A stretch of DNA of 64,000 nt from Taeniopygia guttata (lineage: Eukaryota > Chordata > Aves > Passeriformes > Estrildidae): positions 151,055,001-151,119,000 of the forward strand of contig NC_133026.1 of NCBI RefSeq assembly GCF_048771995.1. The letters are read 5' to 3'. Shown in pieces: positions 1 to 12,735 of this stretch (position 1 is the first letter of the stretch; each line of letters opens with the position of its first letter). Position numbers and translations under genes: made by a program. Under the pieces are notes generated by a model. The model was given only the letters and a program-made list of their open reading frames with translations, ran no database searches and was not told the origin of the DNA.

Positions 1-367
1 TTTTAGGGGGGTTTTGGGGGCTTCTGGGGCTTTTTTTGGGATTTTATTTTGATTTTTTGGGATTTTATTCAGATTTTTTTGCATTTTTGGGGATTTTATT
101 GGGGATTTTTGGTGGATTTTATTTGGATTTTTTGGGGGGATTTTTTGGGGATTTTATTCTTATTTTTTGGGGATTTTTTGGGCGGTTTTTGGGTATTTTC
201 CGGGGATTTTTGGGGTTTTTTTGGGATTTATTTGGGATTTTAGAGGGATTTTTTCTGGATTTTTTGGGATTTTTTTTGGGATTTTATTCCGATTTTTTTG
301 GTTTTTATTGGGATTTTTGGGGGATTTTATTGGAATTTTTGGGAGATTTTTTGGGAATTTATTGGGA

Positions 368-406
368 GTGCGCCACAACCTCTCCTCCAACCCCTGCTTC
401 GCCAAG
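368..406 (+). repeat. FOXH1: partial copy 1 of FOXH1 forkhead exon end with 5' splice site
   Basis: These 39 bases encode VRHNLSSNPCFAK, the forkhead helix-3 signature (compare SVRHNLSSNRCFRK of human FOXH1), and are followed at once by a GT donor at 407. The preceding residues of the domain are replaced by the G/T array, so this is a truncated exon end and not a complete exon. It joins in phase with the exon starting at 2831, which begins VLKDPSK. The intact forkhead exon should lie upstream of the window. Confidence 0.85.
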
Positions 407-904
407 GTCGGAAAATTGGGAATTTTCGGGAATTTTGGGAATTTTTGGGGAATTTTGGGATCTGGGAAAAAATTGGAATTTCTTTGGGGGGTTTTGGGGC
501 TTTTTTTGGGATTTTATTTTGATTTTTTGGGGATTTTATTTTGATTTTTTGGGATTTTATTTTGATTTTTTTAGGATTTTTGGGGGATTTTTTTGAGGAT
601 GTTTTTGGGAATTTTTTGGGGGAATTTTTTGGGGATTTTATTCTAAATTTTTGGGGATTTTTTTAGAATTTATTCTGATTTTTTGGGGGTTTTTTTGGGA
701 TTTTTTATGGATTTTATTGGGAATTTTGGGGATTTGGGGGGGATTTTTTTATTTTATTGGGTTTTTTGAGGATTTTATTCTGATTTTTTGGGGGATTTTT
801 TTGGATTTTTGGGTGATTTCATTGGGATTTTATTGGGGGTTTTTTTTGGGGATTTTATTCAGATTGTTTTGCTTTTTTTGGGATTTTTTGGGATTTTATT
901 GGGA

Positions 905-943
905 GTGCGCCACAACCTCTCCTCCAACCCCTGCTTCGCCAAG
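905..943 (+). repeat. FOXH1: partial copy 2 of FOXH1 forkhead exon end with 5' splice site
   Basis: This is identical to the fragment at 368-406 over its 39 bases and over the first bases of the intron, with the donor at 944. It lies 537 bp after copy 1. The identity points to a recent duplication or to homogenisation. Confidence 0.85.
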
Positions 944-1170
944 GTCGGAAAATTCGGGAATTTTTGGGAATTTTGGGAATTTTTGGGTCTGGGAAAAATT
1001 TGGGATTTTTTGGGGTTTTTTTTTGGGGCTTCTGGAGCTTTTTTGGGGATTTTATTCTGATTTTTTTGGGATTTTATTCAGATTTTTTTGCATTTTTGGG
1101 GATTTTATTGGGGATTTTTTGGGATTTTTTTGTGGATTTTATTGGGATATTTTTGGGGATTTTTTGGGGA

Positions 1171-2815
1171 TTTTTTTGTATTTTTCGCGTTTCTCACCCA
1201 ATTTTTGGGATTTTTTTTTCATTTTTTGCCTTCCTCACCCGATTTTTGGGATTTTTTTTTGCATTTTTTGCCTTTCTCACCCCATTTTTCTTGGTTTTTT
1301 TTCATTTTTTACCTTCCTCACCCAAATTTTGTGGTTTTTTTGCATTTTTTGCGTCTCTCAAAGTATTTTTTTGGTTTTTTTGCATTTTTTGCATCTCTCA
1401 AAGGATTTTTTTGTTTTTTTTGCATTTTTCGCGTTTCTCACCCGATTGTTTTGGGGTTTTTTGCATTTTTTGCCTTCCACACACGATTTTTTGGGGTTTT
1501 TTTGCATTTTTCACGTTTCTCACCCCATTTTTCTTGTTTTTTTTATTTTTCGCCTTTCTCACCCTATTTTTTCTTGTTTTTTTTCATTTTTTACCCTCCT
1601 CACCCAAATTTTGTGGGTTTTTTGCATTTTTTGCGTCTCTCAAAGTGTTTTTTTGGTTTTTTTGCATTTTGTGCATCTCTCACAGGATTTTTTTGGGGTT
1701 TTTTGCATTTGTCGCGTTTCTCACCTGATTTTTTTGGGTGTTTTTGCATTTTTCGCCTTCCTCAGCCAATTTTCAGGATTTTTTTGCATTTTTCGCATTT
1801 CTCACCCAATTTCTGTGGGTTTTTTGCATTTTTTGCATTTCTCACCCGATTTTCGTGGTTTTTTTTCATTTTTGGCATTTCTCACCCAATTTTTGTGTTT
1901 TTTTTGCATTTTTTGCCTTCCACACCCGATTTTTTTGCATTTTTTGTGTTCCTCACCTGATTTTTTGTGGTTTTTTTGCATTTTTTGCATTTCTCACCCA
2001 ATTTTTTTGCATTTTTCACGTTTCTCACCCCATTTTTCATGGTTTTTTTTGCATTTTGATGTTTCTCACCCAATTTTTTGGAGTTTTTTGCATTTCTCAG
2101 CTTTCTTACCCGATTTTTCATGGGTTTTTTTTGCATTTTTCACCTTTCTCACCCAATATTTTTGCATTTTTCGCACTTCTCACCCAATTTTTTTTGGTTT
2201 TTGCATTTTTCGCCTTTCTAACCCAATTTTTTGCATTTTTTGCGTTTCTCACCCCATTTCTAGTGGTTTTTTTACATTTTTCGCATTTCTCACCCAATTT
2301 TCGCGGGGTTTTTTTTTGCATTTTTTGCCATTCTTACTCAATTTTCATGGTTTTTTTTGCATTTTTCACCTTTCTCACCCATTTTTTTTTGCATTTTTCG
2401 CCTTTCTCACCCAATATTTTTGCATTTTTCGGGTTTCTCACCCAATTTTTTTTTCATTTTTCGCATTTCTCACCCCATTTTTCATGATTTTTTTACATTT
2501 TTCACCTTCCTCACCCAATTTTCATGGTTTTTTTTTCATTTTTGGCATTTCTCACCCAATTTTTGTGGTTTTTTTGCATTTTTTGCCTTCCACACCGGAT
2601 TTTTTTGCATTTTTCGTGTTCCTCACCCAATTTTCAGGATCTGTTTGCATTTTTCGCCTTCCTCACCCGATTTTTTGGGGTTTTTTTGCATTTTTCGCGT
2701 TTCTCACCCAATTTTTTTTGCATTTTTTGCATTTCTCACCCCATTTTTCATGATTTTTTCACCTTTCTCACCCAATTTTTTATATTTTTCTTTCATTTTT
2801 CTCATTTCTCACCGT
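1171..2815 (+). repeat. C/T-rich ~40-bp minisatellite, 3' half of FOXH1 intron
   Basis: This is a tandem array of roughly 40-bp units built from TTTTTGCATTTTTCGC, TTCTCACCCAATTTT and similar blocks, with variable T runs. It makes a very long pyrimidine-rich lead-in to the real acceptor at 2829-2830. All long open frames here are low-complexity Phe/Ser/His strings and are not genes. Confidence 0.9.
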
Positions 2816-2830
2816 ATTTTCCCCCCCCAG

Positions 2831-3814
2831 GTGCTGAAGGACCCCTCCAAGCCTCACTCCAAAGGCAACTTTTGGACGGTGGACGTGGCTCGGATCCCTC
2901 CGGCGGCGCTGCGGCTGCAGAACACGGCGGTGGCGCGCGCCAACAACGTCAACAACGTCAACAACAACGTCAACAACAACGTCAACAACAACGTCAACGC
3001 CAACAACGCCAACGCCGCCATCCCCTTCGTCCCCGACCTCTCCCCCTTCATCCTCTCGGGGTGCCCCTTCCCCCCGTCCCCTCCTGCCCCCCAAAATTCC
3101 AATTTCTCCATCGATTCCCTCCTCCGGCCGCCCCCCAATTGGGAGGGTCCCAAATTCGGGGCGCCCCCAAACCGCCCCCAAATTTGGGGTCAGCTGCCGA
3201 CGTCCTACAGCGCCGGGCCGGCGCCCAACGCGGTGGCGCCGGGGGTGGGGGCGGCGCCCCGAATTTTGGGGGGGGTTTGGGGGGGTGGGGGTGGATCTCA
3301 GGTGGATTTTGGGGGGTCTCGAGTGGATTTGGGGGGGTCCCGGGTGGATTTTGGGGGGTCCCCGAAGGGTTTGGGGGGGTCCTCGAAGGGTTTGGGGGGA
3401 GCCCAGAAGGATTTTGGGGGGTCCCAGAAGGATTTTGGGGGGTCCCGGGTGGATTTTGGGGGGTCCCCGAAGGGTTTGGGGGGATCCCAGAAGGATTTGG
3501 GGGGGTCCCGGGTGGATTTTGGGGGGTCCCAGAAGGATTTGAGGGGGTCCCAAGTGGATTTTGGGGGGTCCCAGAAGGATTTGAGGGGATCCCAGAAGGA
3601 TTTTGGGGGGTCCCAAGTGGATTTTGGGGGTTCCCGGGTAGATTTTGGGGGTTCCCGGGTGGATTTTGGGGGTTCCCGGGTGGATTTTGGGGGTTCCCGG
3701 GTGGATTTTGGGGGTTCCCGGGTGGATTTCGGGGGGTTCCTCCTCCCCCCCCCCAATAAAAGCATTTTCGACGTTTGGCTGAGCCACCCCGGGGACATCG
3801 TCATCAGGGGCTGA
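2831..3814 (+). CDS. FOXH1: FOXH1 last coding exon (forkhead wing to SMAD-interaction C-terminus)
   Basis: FOXH1 is the nuclear forkhead DNA-binding partner of SMAD2/3-SMAD4 in Nodal/activin signalling. The exon starts after a C-tract and AG at 2829-2830, in phase 0, and encodes 327 residues before TGA at 3812-3814. It opens with VLKDPSKPHSKGNFWTVDV and RIPPAALRLQNTA, the forkhead wing region typical of FOXH1. An Asn/Val-rich stretch and LSPFILSGCPFPPSPP follow; the latter matches GPYVLHGRPYRPPSPP of mammalian FOXH1. WGQLPTSY marks the FoxH1 (FAST) motif, but the rest of that motif is poorly kept. A 21-copy heptapeptide array (3295-3735) then separates it from the C-terminal SMAD-interaction motif PPNKSIFDVWLSHPGD. 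The heptad array is not part of the known family and keeps the frame. Identity is very secure; the 5' exons are outside the window. Confidence 0.95.
   Translation: MLKDPSKPHSKGNFWTVDVARIPPAALRLQNTAVARANNVNNVNNNVNNNVNNNVNANNANAAIPFVPDLSPFILSGCPFPPSPPAPQNSNFSIDSLLRPPPNWEGPKFGAPPNRPQIWGQLPTSYSAGPAPNAVAPGVGAAPRILGGVWGGGGGSQVDFGGSRVDLGGSRVDFGGSPKGLGGSSKGLGGAQKDFGGSQKDFGGSRVDFGGSPKGLGGSQKDLGGSRVDFGGSQKDLRGSQVDFGGSQKDLRGSQKDFGGSQVDFGGSRVDFGGSRVDFGGSRVDFGGSRVDFGGSRVDFGGFLLPPPNKSIFDVWLSHPGDIVIRG
3295..3735 (+). repeat. FOXH1: in-frame 21-bp minisatellite inside FOXH1 coding sequence
   Basis: There are 21 consecutive 21-bp units, each encoding a heptapeptide of the type GGSRVDF, GGSQKDF or GGSPKGL. 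The last five units are identical at protein level (GGSRVDF), which suggests recent growth at the 3' end. The period is a multiple of three and the SMAD motif is reached in frame. I see no credible splice pair that would remove the array and keep PPNKSIF, so it is probably translated. Confidence 0.9.
3755..3760 (+). terminator. FOXH1: AATAAA hexamer inside FOXH1 coding sequence
   Basis: The Asn-Lys codons of the SMAD motif PPNK are AAT AAA, which forms a perfect poly(A) signal 52-57 bases before the stop codon. I see no other AATAAA between the stop and 5230. ATTAAA variants occur only in the array at 5231-5856. Whether the in-CDS hexamer is used cannot be told from sequence. Confidence 0.5.
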
Positions 3815-5230
3815 TGACGTCATTGGGGCACCCCCAAATTTTTGGGGTCACCCCAAATCCCGGTGACCAAAATTTGGGGGTGTCACCTCCCAAACTGGCA
3901 AAATTTTTGGGTTTTTTGGCCCAAAATTGAGTCTGAGCACCCCAAAATTTGCATCAAAACCCACAAAATTTGGGAGGATGACGTCATAGGGGCACCCCCA
4001 AATTTTTTGGGGTCACCCCAAACCCCGGTGACCAAAATTTGGGTGTTTCACCTCCAAAAGTGCCAAATTTTGGGGGTTTTTGGCCCAAAAATGAGTCTGA
4101 ACACCCCAAAATTTGCATCAAAACCCAGAAAATTTGGGTTGATGACGTCATAGGGACACCCCCAAATTTTTGGGGTCACCCCAAATCCCGGTGACCAAAA
4201 TTTGGGGGTGTCACCCTCCCAAAATGGCCAAATTTTCGGGTTTTTTGACTCAAAATTGAGGCTGAACACCCCAAAATTTGTGTTCTAAGCCCCTGAAATT
4301 TGGGTTGATGACGTCATAGGGGCACCCCCAAATTTTTGGGGTCACCCCAAACCCCGATGACCAAAATTTGGGGTGTCACCCTCCCAAATGGCCAAATTTT
4401 GGGTTTTTTGGCCCAAAATTGATTCTGAACACCCCAAAATTTGCATCAAAACCCCCAAAATTTGGGGTGATGACGTCATAGGGACACCCCCAAATTTTTG
4501 GGGTCACCCCAAACCCCAATGACCCAAATTTGGGTGTTTCACCTTCAAAATGGCCAAATTTTGGAGTTTTTAGCCCAAAATTGAGTCCAAAAACCCCAAA
4601 ATTTGTGTTTAACCGCCCCAAACTTGGGGTGATGACGTCATAGGGACACCCCCAAATTTTGGGGTCACCCCAAATCTCGGTGACCAAAATTTGGGGGTGT
4701 CACCCCCAAAAGTGCCAAAATTTGGGGATTTTTGACACAAAATCGAGTCTGAACACCCCAAAATTTGCATGAAACCCCACAAAATTTGGGGTGATGACGT
4801 CATAGGGGCACCCCCAAATTTTTGGGGTCACCCCAAACCCCGGTGACCAAAATTTTGGGGTGCCACCTCCCAAAATGGCCAAATTTTGGAGTTTTTGGCC
4901 CAAAATTAAGGCTGAACACCCCAAAATTTGCATCAAAACCCCCCAAAATTTAGGTTGATGACGTCATAGGGACACCCCCAAATTTTTGGGGTCACCCCAA
5001 AACCCGGTGACCAAAATTTGGGTGTTTCACCCTCAAAAATGGCCAAATTTTGGAATTTTTGGCCCAAAATTGAGGCAAAACACCCCAAAATTTGTATCCG
5101 ACCCCCCTAAAATTTTGGGGTGATGACGTCATGAGGGGTGATGACGTCATGGGGTCACCCCAAAAAAATTTGGGGGTGCCACGCCCCCCCCCCCAAATTT
5201 GAGCCCGGCCACCCCAAAATTTTGGGGGGT
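3815..5230 (+). repeat. ~163-bp tandem array with ten CRE palindromes, downstream of FOXH1
   Basis: The array begins directly at the FOXH1 stop codon. Each unit holds one perfect TGACGTCA; the sites start at 3815, 3979, 4143, 4309, 4471, 4633, 4795, 4959, 5124 and 5142. They are followed by blocks of the type GGGGCACCCCCAAATTT, GGTGACCAAAATTTGGG and GCCAAATTTTGGG. About half of the units also contain the POU octamer ATTTGCAT (near 3947, 4110, 4438, 4762 and 4926). Spacing of the first nine sites is 162-166 bp, and the last unit has a doubled CRE. Confidence 0.9.
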
Positions 5231-5856
5231 GTGTCCCCGCCCTCATTTTTTGGAACCAGTTTAAACCAGTTTGGAACTGGTTTTAACCAGTTTGGAACCG
5301 TTTTAAACCAGTTTGGAACCAGTTTGAAACCAGTTTAAACCAGTTTGGAACCGGTTTAGAACCAGTTTAAACCAGTTTGGAACCAGTTTGGACCAGCTGA
5401 AATCAATTAGGACCAGTTTGGACCAGTTTGGAACCGGTTTAGACCAGTTTGGAACCAGTTTGAAACCAGCTTGGAACTGGATTAAAGCATTTTGAAACCA
5501 GTTTGAACCAGTTTGAACCAATTTGGAAACAGTTTGAACCAGTTTGAACCAGTTTGGAAACCTGAAAAAAGCATATTGAAACCAGTTTGAACCAGTTTGG
5601 GCCAGTTTGAACCAGTTTGGAACCAGATTAAAGCAATTTGAAACCAGTTTGGACCAGTTTGAACCAGTTTGGAAGCAGATTAAAGCATTTTGAAACCAGT
5701 TTGAACCAGTTTGAGCCAGTTTGGAATGAAATGAAACAAGTTTGGACCAGTTGGAACCAGTTTGAACAATATTAAAGCGTTTTGAAACCAGTTTGAACCA
5801 GTTTGGAACCAGATTAAAGCATTTTGAAACCAGTTTGAACCAGTTTGAACCAGTTC
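5231..5856 (+). repeat. CCAGTTTGAA-type ~10-11-bp minisatellite
   Basis: This is an intergenic array of AACCAGTTTGGAACCAGTTT-like units. It contains several ATTAAAGC blocks (near 5471, 5626, 5682, 5769 and 5813) that resemble a weak poly(A) variant. It has no coding signal. The reverse complement shares the ACTGG core seen in the arrays at 12736, 35950 and 43400. Confidence 0.9.
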
Positions 5857-5869
5857 CTCCCAGTTTGGG

Positions 5870-6145
5870 GTTTGGGATTTTGGGGTTTGAGAATCGCCGC
5901 CCTAATTACCATATTTAGCCCCGCCCACCATCAAACAGCCAATCCCCGCGCTCTAATTACCATAATTCCCCCGCCCGCAACAAACCACGCCCACCGCGCT
6001 GTAGCCCCGCCCACCGCGCGGCCCCGCCCACCTACACCCCCTTAGCCCCGCCCACAGCTCACGCAGCCAATCAGAGCGCTCGGATTCGCCTTTGGCCACG
6101 CCCCTTCCCTGGTTTCGGCCGCACCCGGAAGTGCCGGTACCGGGG
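5870..6145 (+). promoter_or_regulatory. TMEM276: CpG-rich promoter of TMEM276
   Basis: This is a non-repetitive GC-rich stretch with GC boxes CCCCGCCC (for example 5919, 6005, 6022 and 6046), CCAAT boxes at 5939 and 6067, and an ETS-type site CCGGAAGTG at 6125-6133. There is no TATA box. It lies ~1 kb before the TMEM276 start codon. A short non-coding first exon is possible here, since the coding exon has an acceptor-like CACAG at 7131-7135. Confidence 0.75.
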
Positions 6146-7130
6146 GGACATTGGGGACATTTGGGGGGATTTGGAGGGGGTTGGGGACATTGGGGGGATA
6201 TTGGGGACATCAGGGGGGCTTGGGGACACTCAGGAGGACATTGGGGACACTGAGGGGACATTGGGGGGGTTTGGGGACATTGGGGACATTGGGGACATTG
6301 GGGGGGACATTTGGGGGGGTTTGGGGACATCTGGGTGGCCTTGGTGACATTTGGGGACATCAGGGGGGCCTTGGGGACATTGGGGACATCGGGGACATTG
6401 GGGACATTGGGGGACATTGGGGTGTTTGGGGACATTGGGGACATTGGGGACATTGGGGGGGGTTGGGGACATTGGGGGGACATTGGGGACATTGAGGGGG
6501 ACATTGGGGGGACATTGGGGACATTGAGGGGACATTGGGGGGACATTGGGGACATTGAGGGGGACATTTGGGACATTGGGGACACTGGGGGGATATTGGG
6601 GGGGGTTGGGGACATTGTGGGGGGGACATTGGGGGGGTATGGGGACATCGGGGGGACATTGGGGGGGACATTGGGGACATCGGGGTGGCCTTAGGGACAC
6701 TGGGGACATTGGGGTGGACATTTGGGGGGGCTTGGGGACATTTGGGGACATTTGGGGGGGATTTGGGGACATTTGGGGGATATTGGGGGGACATTTGGGG
6801 GGCTTGGGGACATTGGGGGGACATTTGGGGACATTGGGGGATTGGGGATATCAGGGTGGCCTTGGGGACATTGGGGGGTCATTGGGGGGGACATTGGGGG
6901 GGTTTGGGGACATTTGGGGACATTGGGGGGACATTGGGGACATTTGGGGGGGTTTGGGGACATTGGGGACATTGGGGGGACATTGGGGACATTGGGGGGG
7001 TTTGGGGACATTGGGGGGACATCAGGGTGGCCTTGGGGACATCAGGGTGGCCTTGGGGACATTGGGGACATTGAGGGGGTTTGGGGACATGCTGGGGGGG
7101 GGAGGGGACACTGTGACATCTGGATGTCCC
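6146..7130 (+). repeat. GGGGACATT minisatellite upstream of TMEM276 coding exon 1
   Basis: The 9-bp motif GGGGACATT and close variants (GGGGACATCAGGGTGGCC) recur about every 9-20 bp. Regular runs of four G make the + strand a dense G-quadruplex candidate. It is either a 5'UTR intron or an untranslated leader of TMEM276. No gene is seen in it. Confidence 0.9.
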
Positions 7131-7148
7131 CACAGGTGTCCCCAAGCC

Positions 7149-10205
<3,057 letters not shown>

Positions 10206-10219
10206 TCTGTGTCCCACAG

Positions 10220-10693
10220 CTGACGGGTGGCCCGGCCGCCGGTTTCCTTCTCCAGGCCCTGGTGGCCGCCACCGACGCGATGTCCCCATTGATGTCCCCA
10301 TTGATGTCCCCAAGGCCACCCACCGCTGTCCCCAACGTCCCCGAGGCCCCATCCAGCTCCTGGATCTGCTCAGTGGTGGCCCAACCCTTGGTGGCCTTCG
10401 GGTGCCACCGCCTGAGCGGTGACAATGCCACCGCCAACGTCCTGTTGGTGACAAGCGCGGCGGTGGCATCGGTGGCACTGTGGTGGCCCGGCCGAGTGCC
10501 ACCGTGTCACTTTGTCACCGCGCTGACGGTCGCCTCGCTGCTGGCGCTGGCGGCGCTGACCGGAGGTGGCACCGCGGCGGTGGCGGCGGCGTTGGTGGCA
10601 CTCGGGGACGTGGTGGCACCCGCGGGTGTCCCCTGGGTCAGGGTGGCGGCCAGTGTGGCACTGCTGGGGACAATGAGGGACATGCGGCGCTGA
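10220..10693 (+). CDS. TMEM276: TMEM276 coding exon 2 (terminal)
   Basis: The acceptor AG is at 10218-10219, and the exon adds 157 residues to give a 193-residue protein. LTGGPAAGFLLQALVAAT aligns with RGAAAGFLLQVLAATTT of human TMEM276, and PLVAFGCHRLSGDNATANVLL aligns with LLAFDFHWVNGDRSSANLLL. Several hydrophobic spans follow (around ALWW, ALTVASLLALAAL, AAVAAALVAL and VAASVALLG), consistent with a polytopic membrane protein. Residues 57-67 (MSPLMSPLMSP, bases 10280-10312) are three units of the intron minisatellite inserted in frame into a loop. TGA is at 10691-10693 and a poly(A) signal follows at 10751. Confidence 0.9.
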   Translation: MTGGPAAGFLLQALVAATDAMSPLMSPLMSPRPPTAVPNVPEAPSSSWICSVVAQPLVAFGCHRLSGDNATANVLLVTSAAVASVALWWPGRVPPCHFVTALTVASLLALAALTGGGTAAVAAALVALGDVVAPAGVPWVRVAASVALLGTMRDMRR

Positions 10694-10699
10694 GGGGAC

Positions 10700-12735
10700 A
10701 GAGGGGTGGTGGCATTGGGGTGGCACTGATGGTGGCACTGTGGGGACACCAATAAAGGCACAGTGGCACTGGGGTGGTGGCACTGGGGTGGTCCTGGTGG
10801 CATTGATGGTGGCACTGGGGTGACACTGATGGTGGCACTGTGGGGACATCAATAAAGGCACGGTGACATTGATGGTGGCATTGGTGTGACACTGATGGTG
10901 GCACTGGGGTGGCACTGGTGGCACTGGGGTGGTCCTGGTGGCACTGGGGTGACATTCGGAGTGGCACTTCGGGGACACCAATAAAGGCACGGTGACACTT
11001 GGGTGGTGGCACTGGGATGGTCCTGGTGACACTGGGGTGACATTGGGGTGGTGGCACTGTGGGGACACCAATAAAAGCATGGTGGCACTTGGATGACATT
11101 GGTGGTGGCACTGATGGTGGCATCAGGTGGTGGCATTGGTGTGACACTGGGGTGGTGACATTGCAGGTGGCACTGTGGGGGCACCAATAAAGGCTCGGTG
11201 GCACTTGGGTGGTGGCACTGATGGTGGCACTGGTGACACTGGGGTGGTGGCACTATGGGGACACCAATAAAGGCACAGTGGCACTTGGATGACATTGGTG
11301 GTGGCACTGATGGTGGCACTGGGGTGGCACTATGGGGACATCAATAAAGGCACAGTGACATTGATGGTGGCATTGGTGTGACACTGATGGTGGCACTGGG
11401 GTGGTCCTGGTGGCACTTGGGTGGCACTGTGGTGGTGGCACTGTGGGGACATCAATAAAGGCATGGTGGCACTTGGGTGGTGGCACTGATGGTGGCACTC
11501 GGGTGGCACTGGGGTGGTACTGGGGTGACACTGATGGTGGCACTGGGGTGGTGGCACTGGGGTGACACTGATGGTGGCACTGGGGTGGCACTGGCATGAC
11601 ACTGGGTTGACACTGATGGTGGCACTGGGGTGGCACTGGGATGGTCCTGGTGCCATTAAGGTGACACTGATGGTGGCACTGGTGGCACTGGTGTGACACT
11701 GCAGGGACACCAATAAAGGCACAGTGGCACTTGGATGACATTGATGTGACACTGATGGTGACACTGATGGTGGCACTGGGGTGACACTGATGGTGGCACT
11801 GGTGGCACTGGGGTGGTGGCACTTCAGGGACACCAATAAAGACACGGTGGCACTTGGGTGGTGGCACTGGTGTGACACTGATGGTGGCACTGTGGGGACA
11901 CCAATAAAGGCACGGTGACACATGGGTGGTGACACTGATGGTGGCACTGGGATGGTCCTGGTGACATTGCGGTGGTGGCACTGAGGGGACACCAATAAAG
12001 GCACAGTGGCACTTGGGTGGCGGCACTGATGGTGGCACTGGGGTGACACTGATGGCACTGGGGTGGTGGCACTGGGGTGACACTGTTGGCACTGGGGTGG
12101 TGGCACTGGGGTGACACTGATGGTGGCACTGATGGTGACACTGATGGCACTGGGGTGGCACTGATGGTGGCACTGGGGTGGCACTGGGGTGGTCCTGGTG
12201 GCACTGGGGTGACATTTGGAGTGGCACTTCGGGGACACCAATAAAGGCACGGTGGCACTGGGGTGGTGACACTGGGGTGACATTGATGGTGGCACTGGGG
12301 TGGCACTGGTGACATTGGGGTGGTGGCACTGTGGGGACATCAATAAAGGCATGGTGGCAATTGGATGGTGGCACTGGGGTGGCACTGATGGTGGCACTGT
12401 GGTGGCACTGCTGTGACATTGATGGCACTGGGGTGGCACTGATGGTGGCACTGATGGTGACACCGGGGTGACATTGGGGTGGTGGCACTATGGGGACACC
12501 AATAAAGGAATGGTGGCACTTGGGTGGTGGCACTGGGGTGACATTGATGGTGACACTGATGGTGGCACTGGGGTGACACTGATGTGACACTGATGGTGGC
12601 ACTGATGGTGGCACTGGGGTGGTGGCACTGTGGGGACACCAATAAAGGCACAGTGGCACTTGGATGACATTGGTGGTGGCACTGATGGTGGCACTGATGG
12701 TGACACTGATGGTGGCACTGAGGTGGTGGCACTGG
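10700..12735 (+). repeat. minisatellite carrying 16 AATAAA poly(A) signals after TMEM276
   Basis: Units are GTGGCACTGGGGTGGTGGCA-like blocks joined to GGGGACACCAATAAAGGCAC. The AATAAA hexamers start at 10751, 10851, 10980, 11070, 11186, 11266, 11343, 11454, 11712, 11835, 11903, 11994, 12240, 12342, 12501 and 12641. The first copy sits in the natural 3'UTR of TMEM276, and the others look like tandem duplicates of that 3' end together with its G/T-rich downstream element. No gene lies within. Confidence 0.95.
10751..10756 (+). terminator. TMEM276: first poly(A) signal of TMEM276
   Basis: AATAAA lies 58 bases after the TGA and is followed by G/T-rich text (GGGGTGGTGGCACTGGGGTG) typical of a downstream element. 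It is the nearest of 16 such signals and therefore the most likely natural 3' end. Confidence 0.75.

Larger units (their letters stand above)
1..1170. repeat. G/T-rich minisatellite in FOXH1 intron with captured exon ends
   Basis: The + strand is almost only G and T, in short units of the type GGGGATTTTTTGGGATTTT. A higher-order period of about 480-540 bp is visible: text near position 20 recurs near 485 and near 1028. Each unit carries a fragment of the FOXH1 forkhead exon (368-406 and 905-943). The window opens inside such a unit, so a further copy probably lies just upstream. The forkhead 5' part is not in this window. Confidence 0.85.

Noticed and set aside
651-2753. 700-codon open frame rich in Phe, Ser and His
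   Set aside because: It is a translation of the T-rich minisatellite with no domain, and it lies inside the FOXH1 intron.
2780-3823. 347-codon - strand open frame opposite FOXH1
   Set aside because: It is antisense to the well-supported FOXH1 exon; it is open because the 21-bp repeat lacks stops in all frames.
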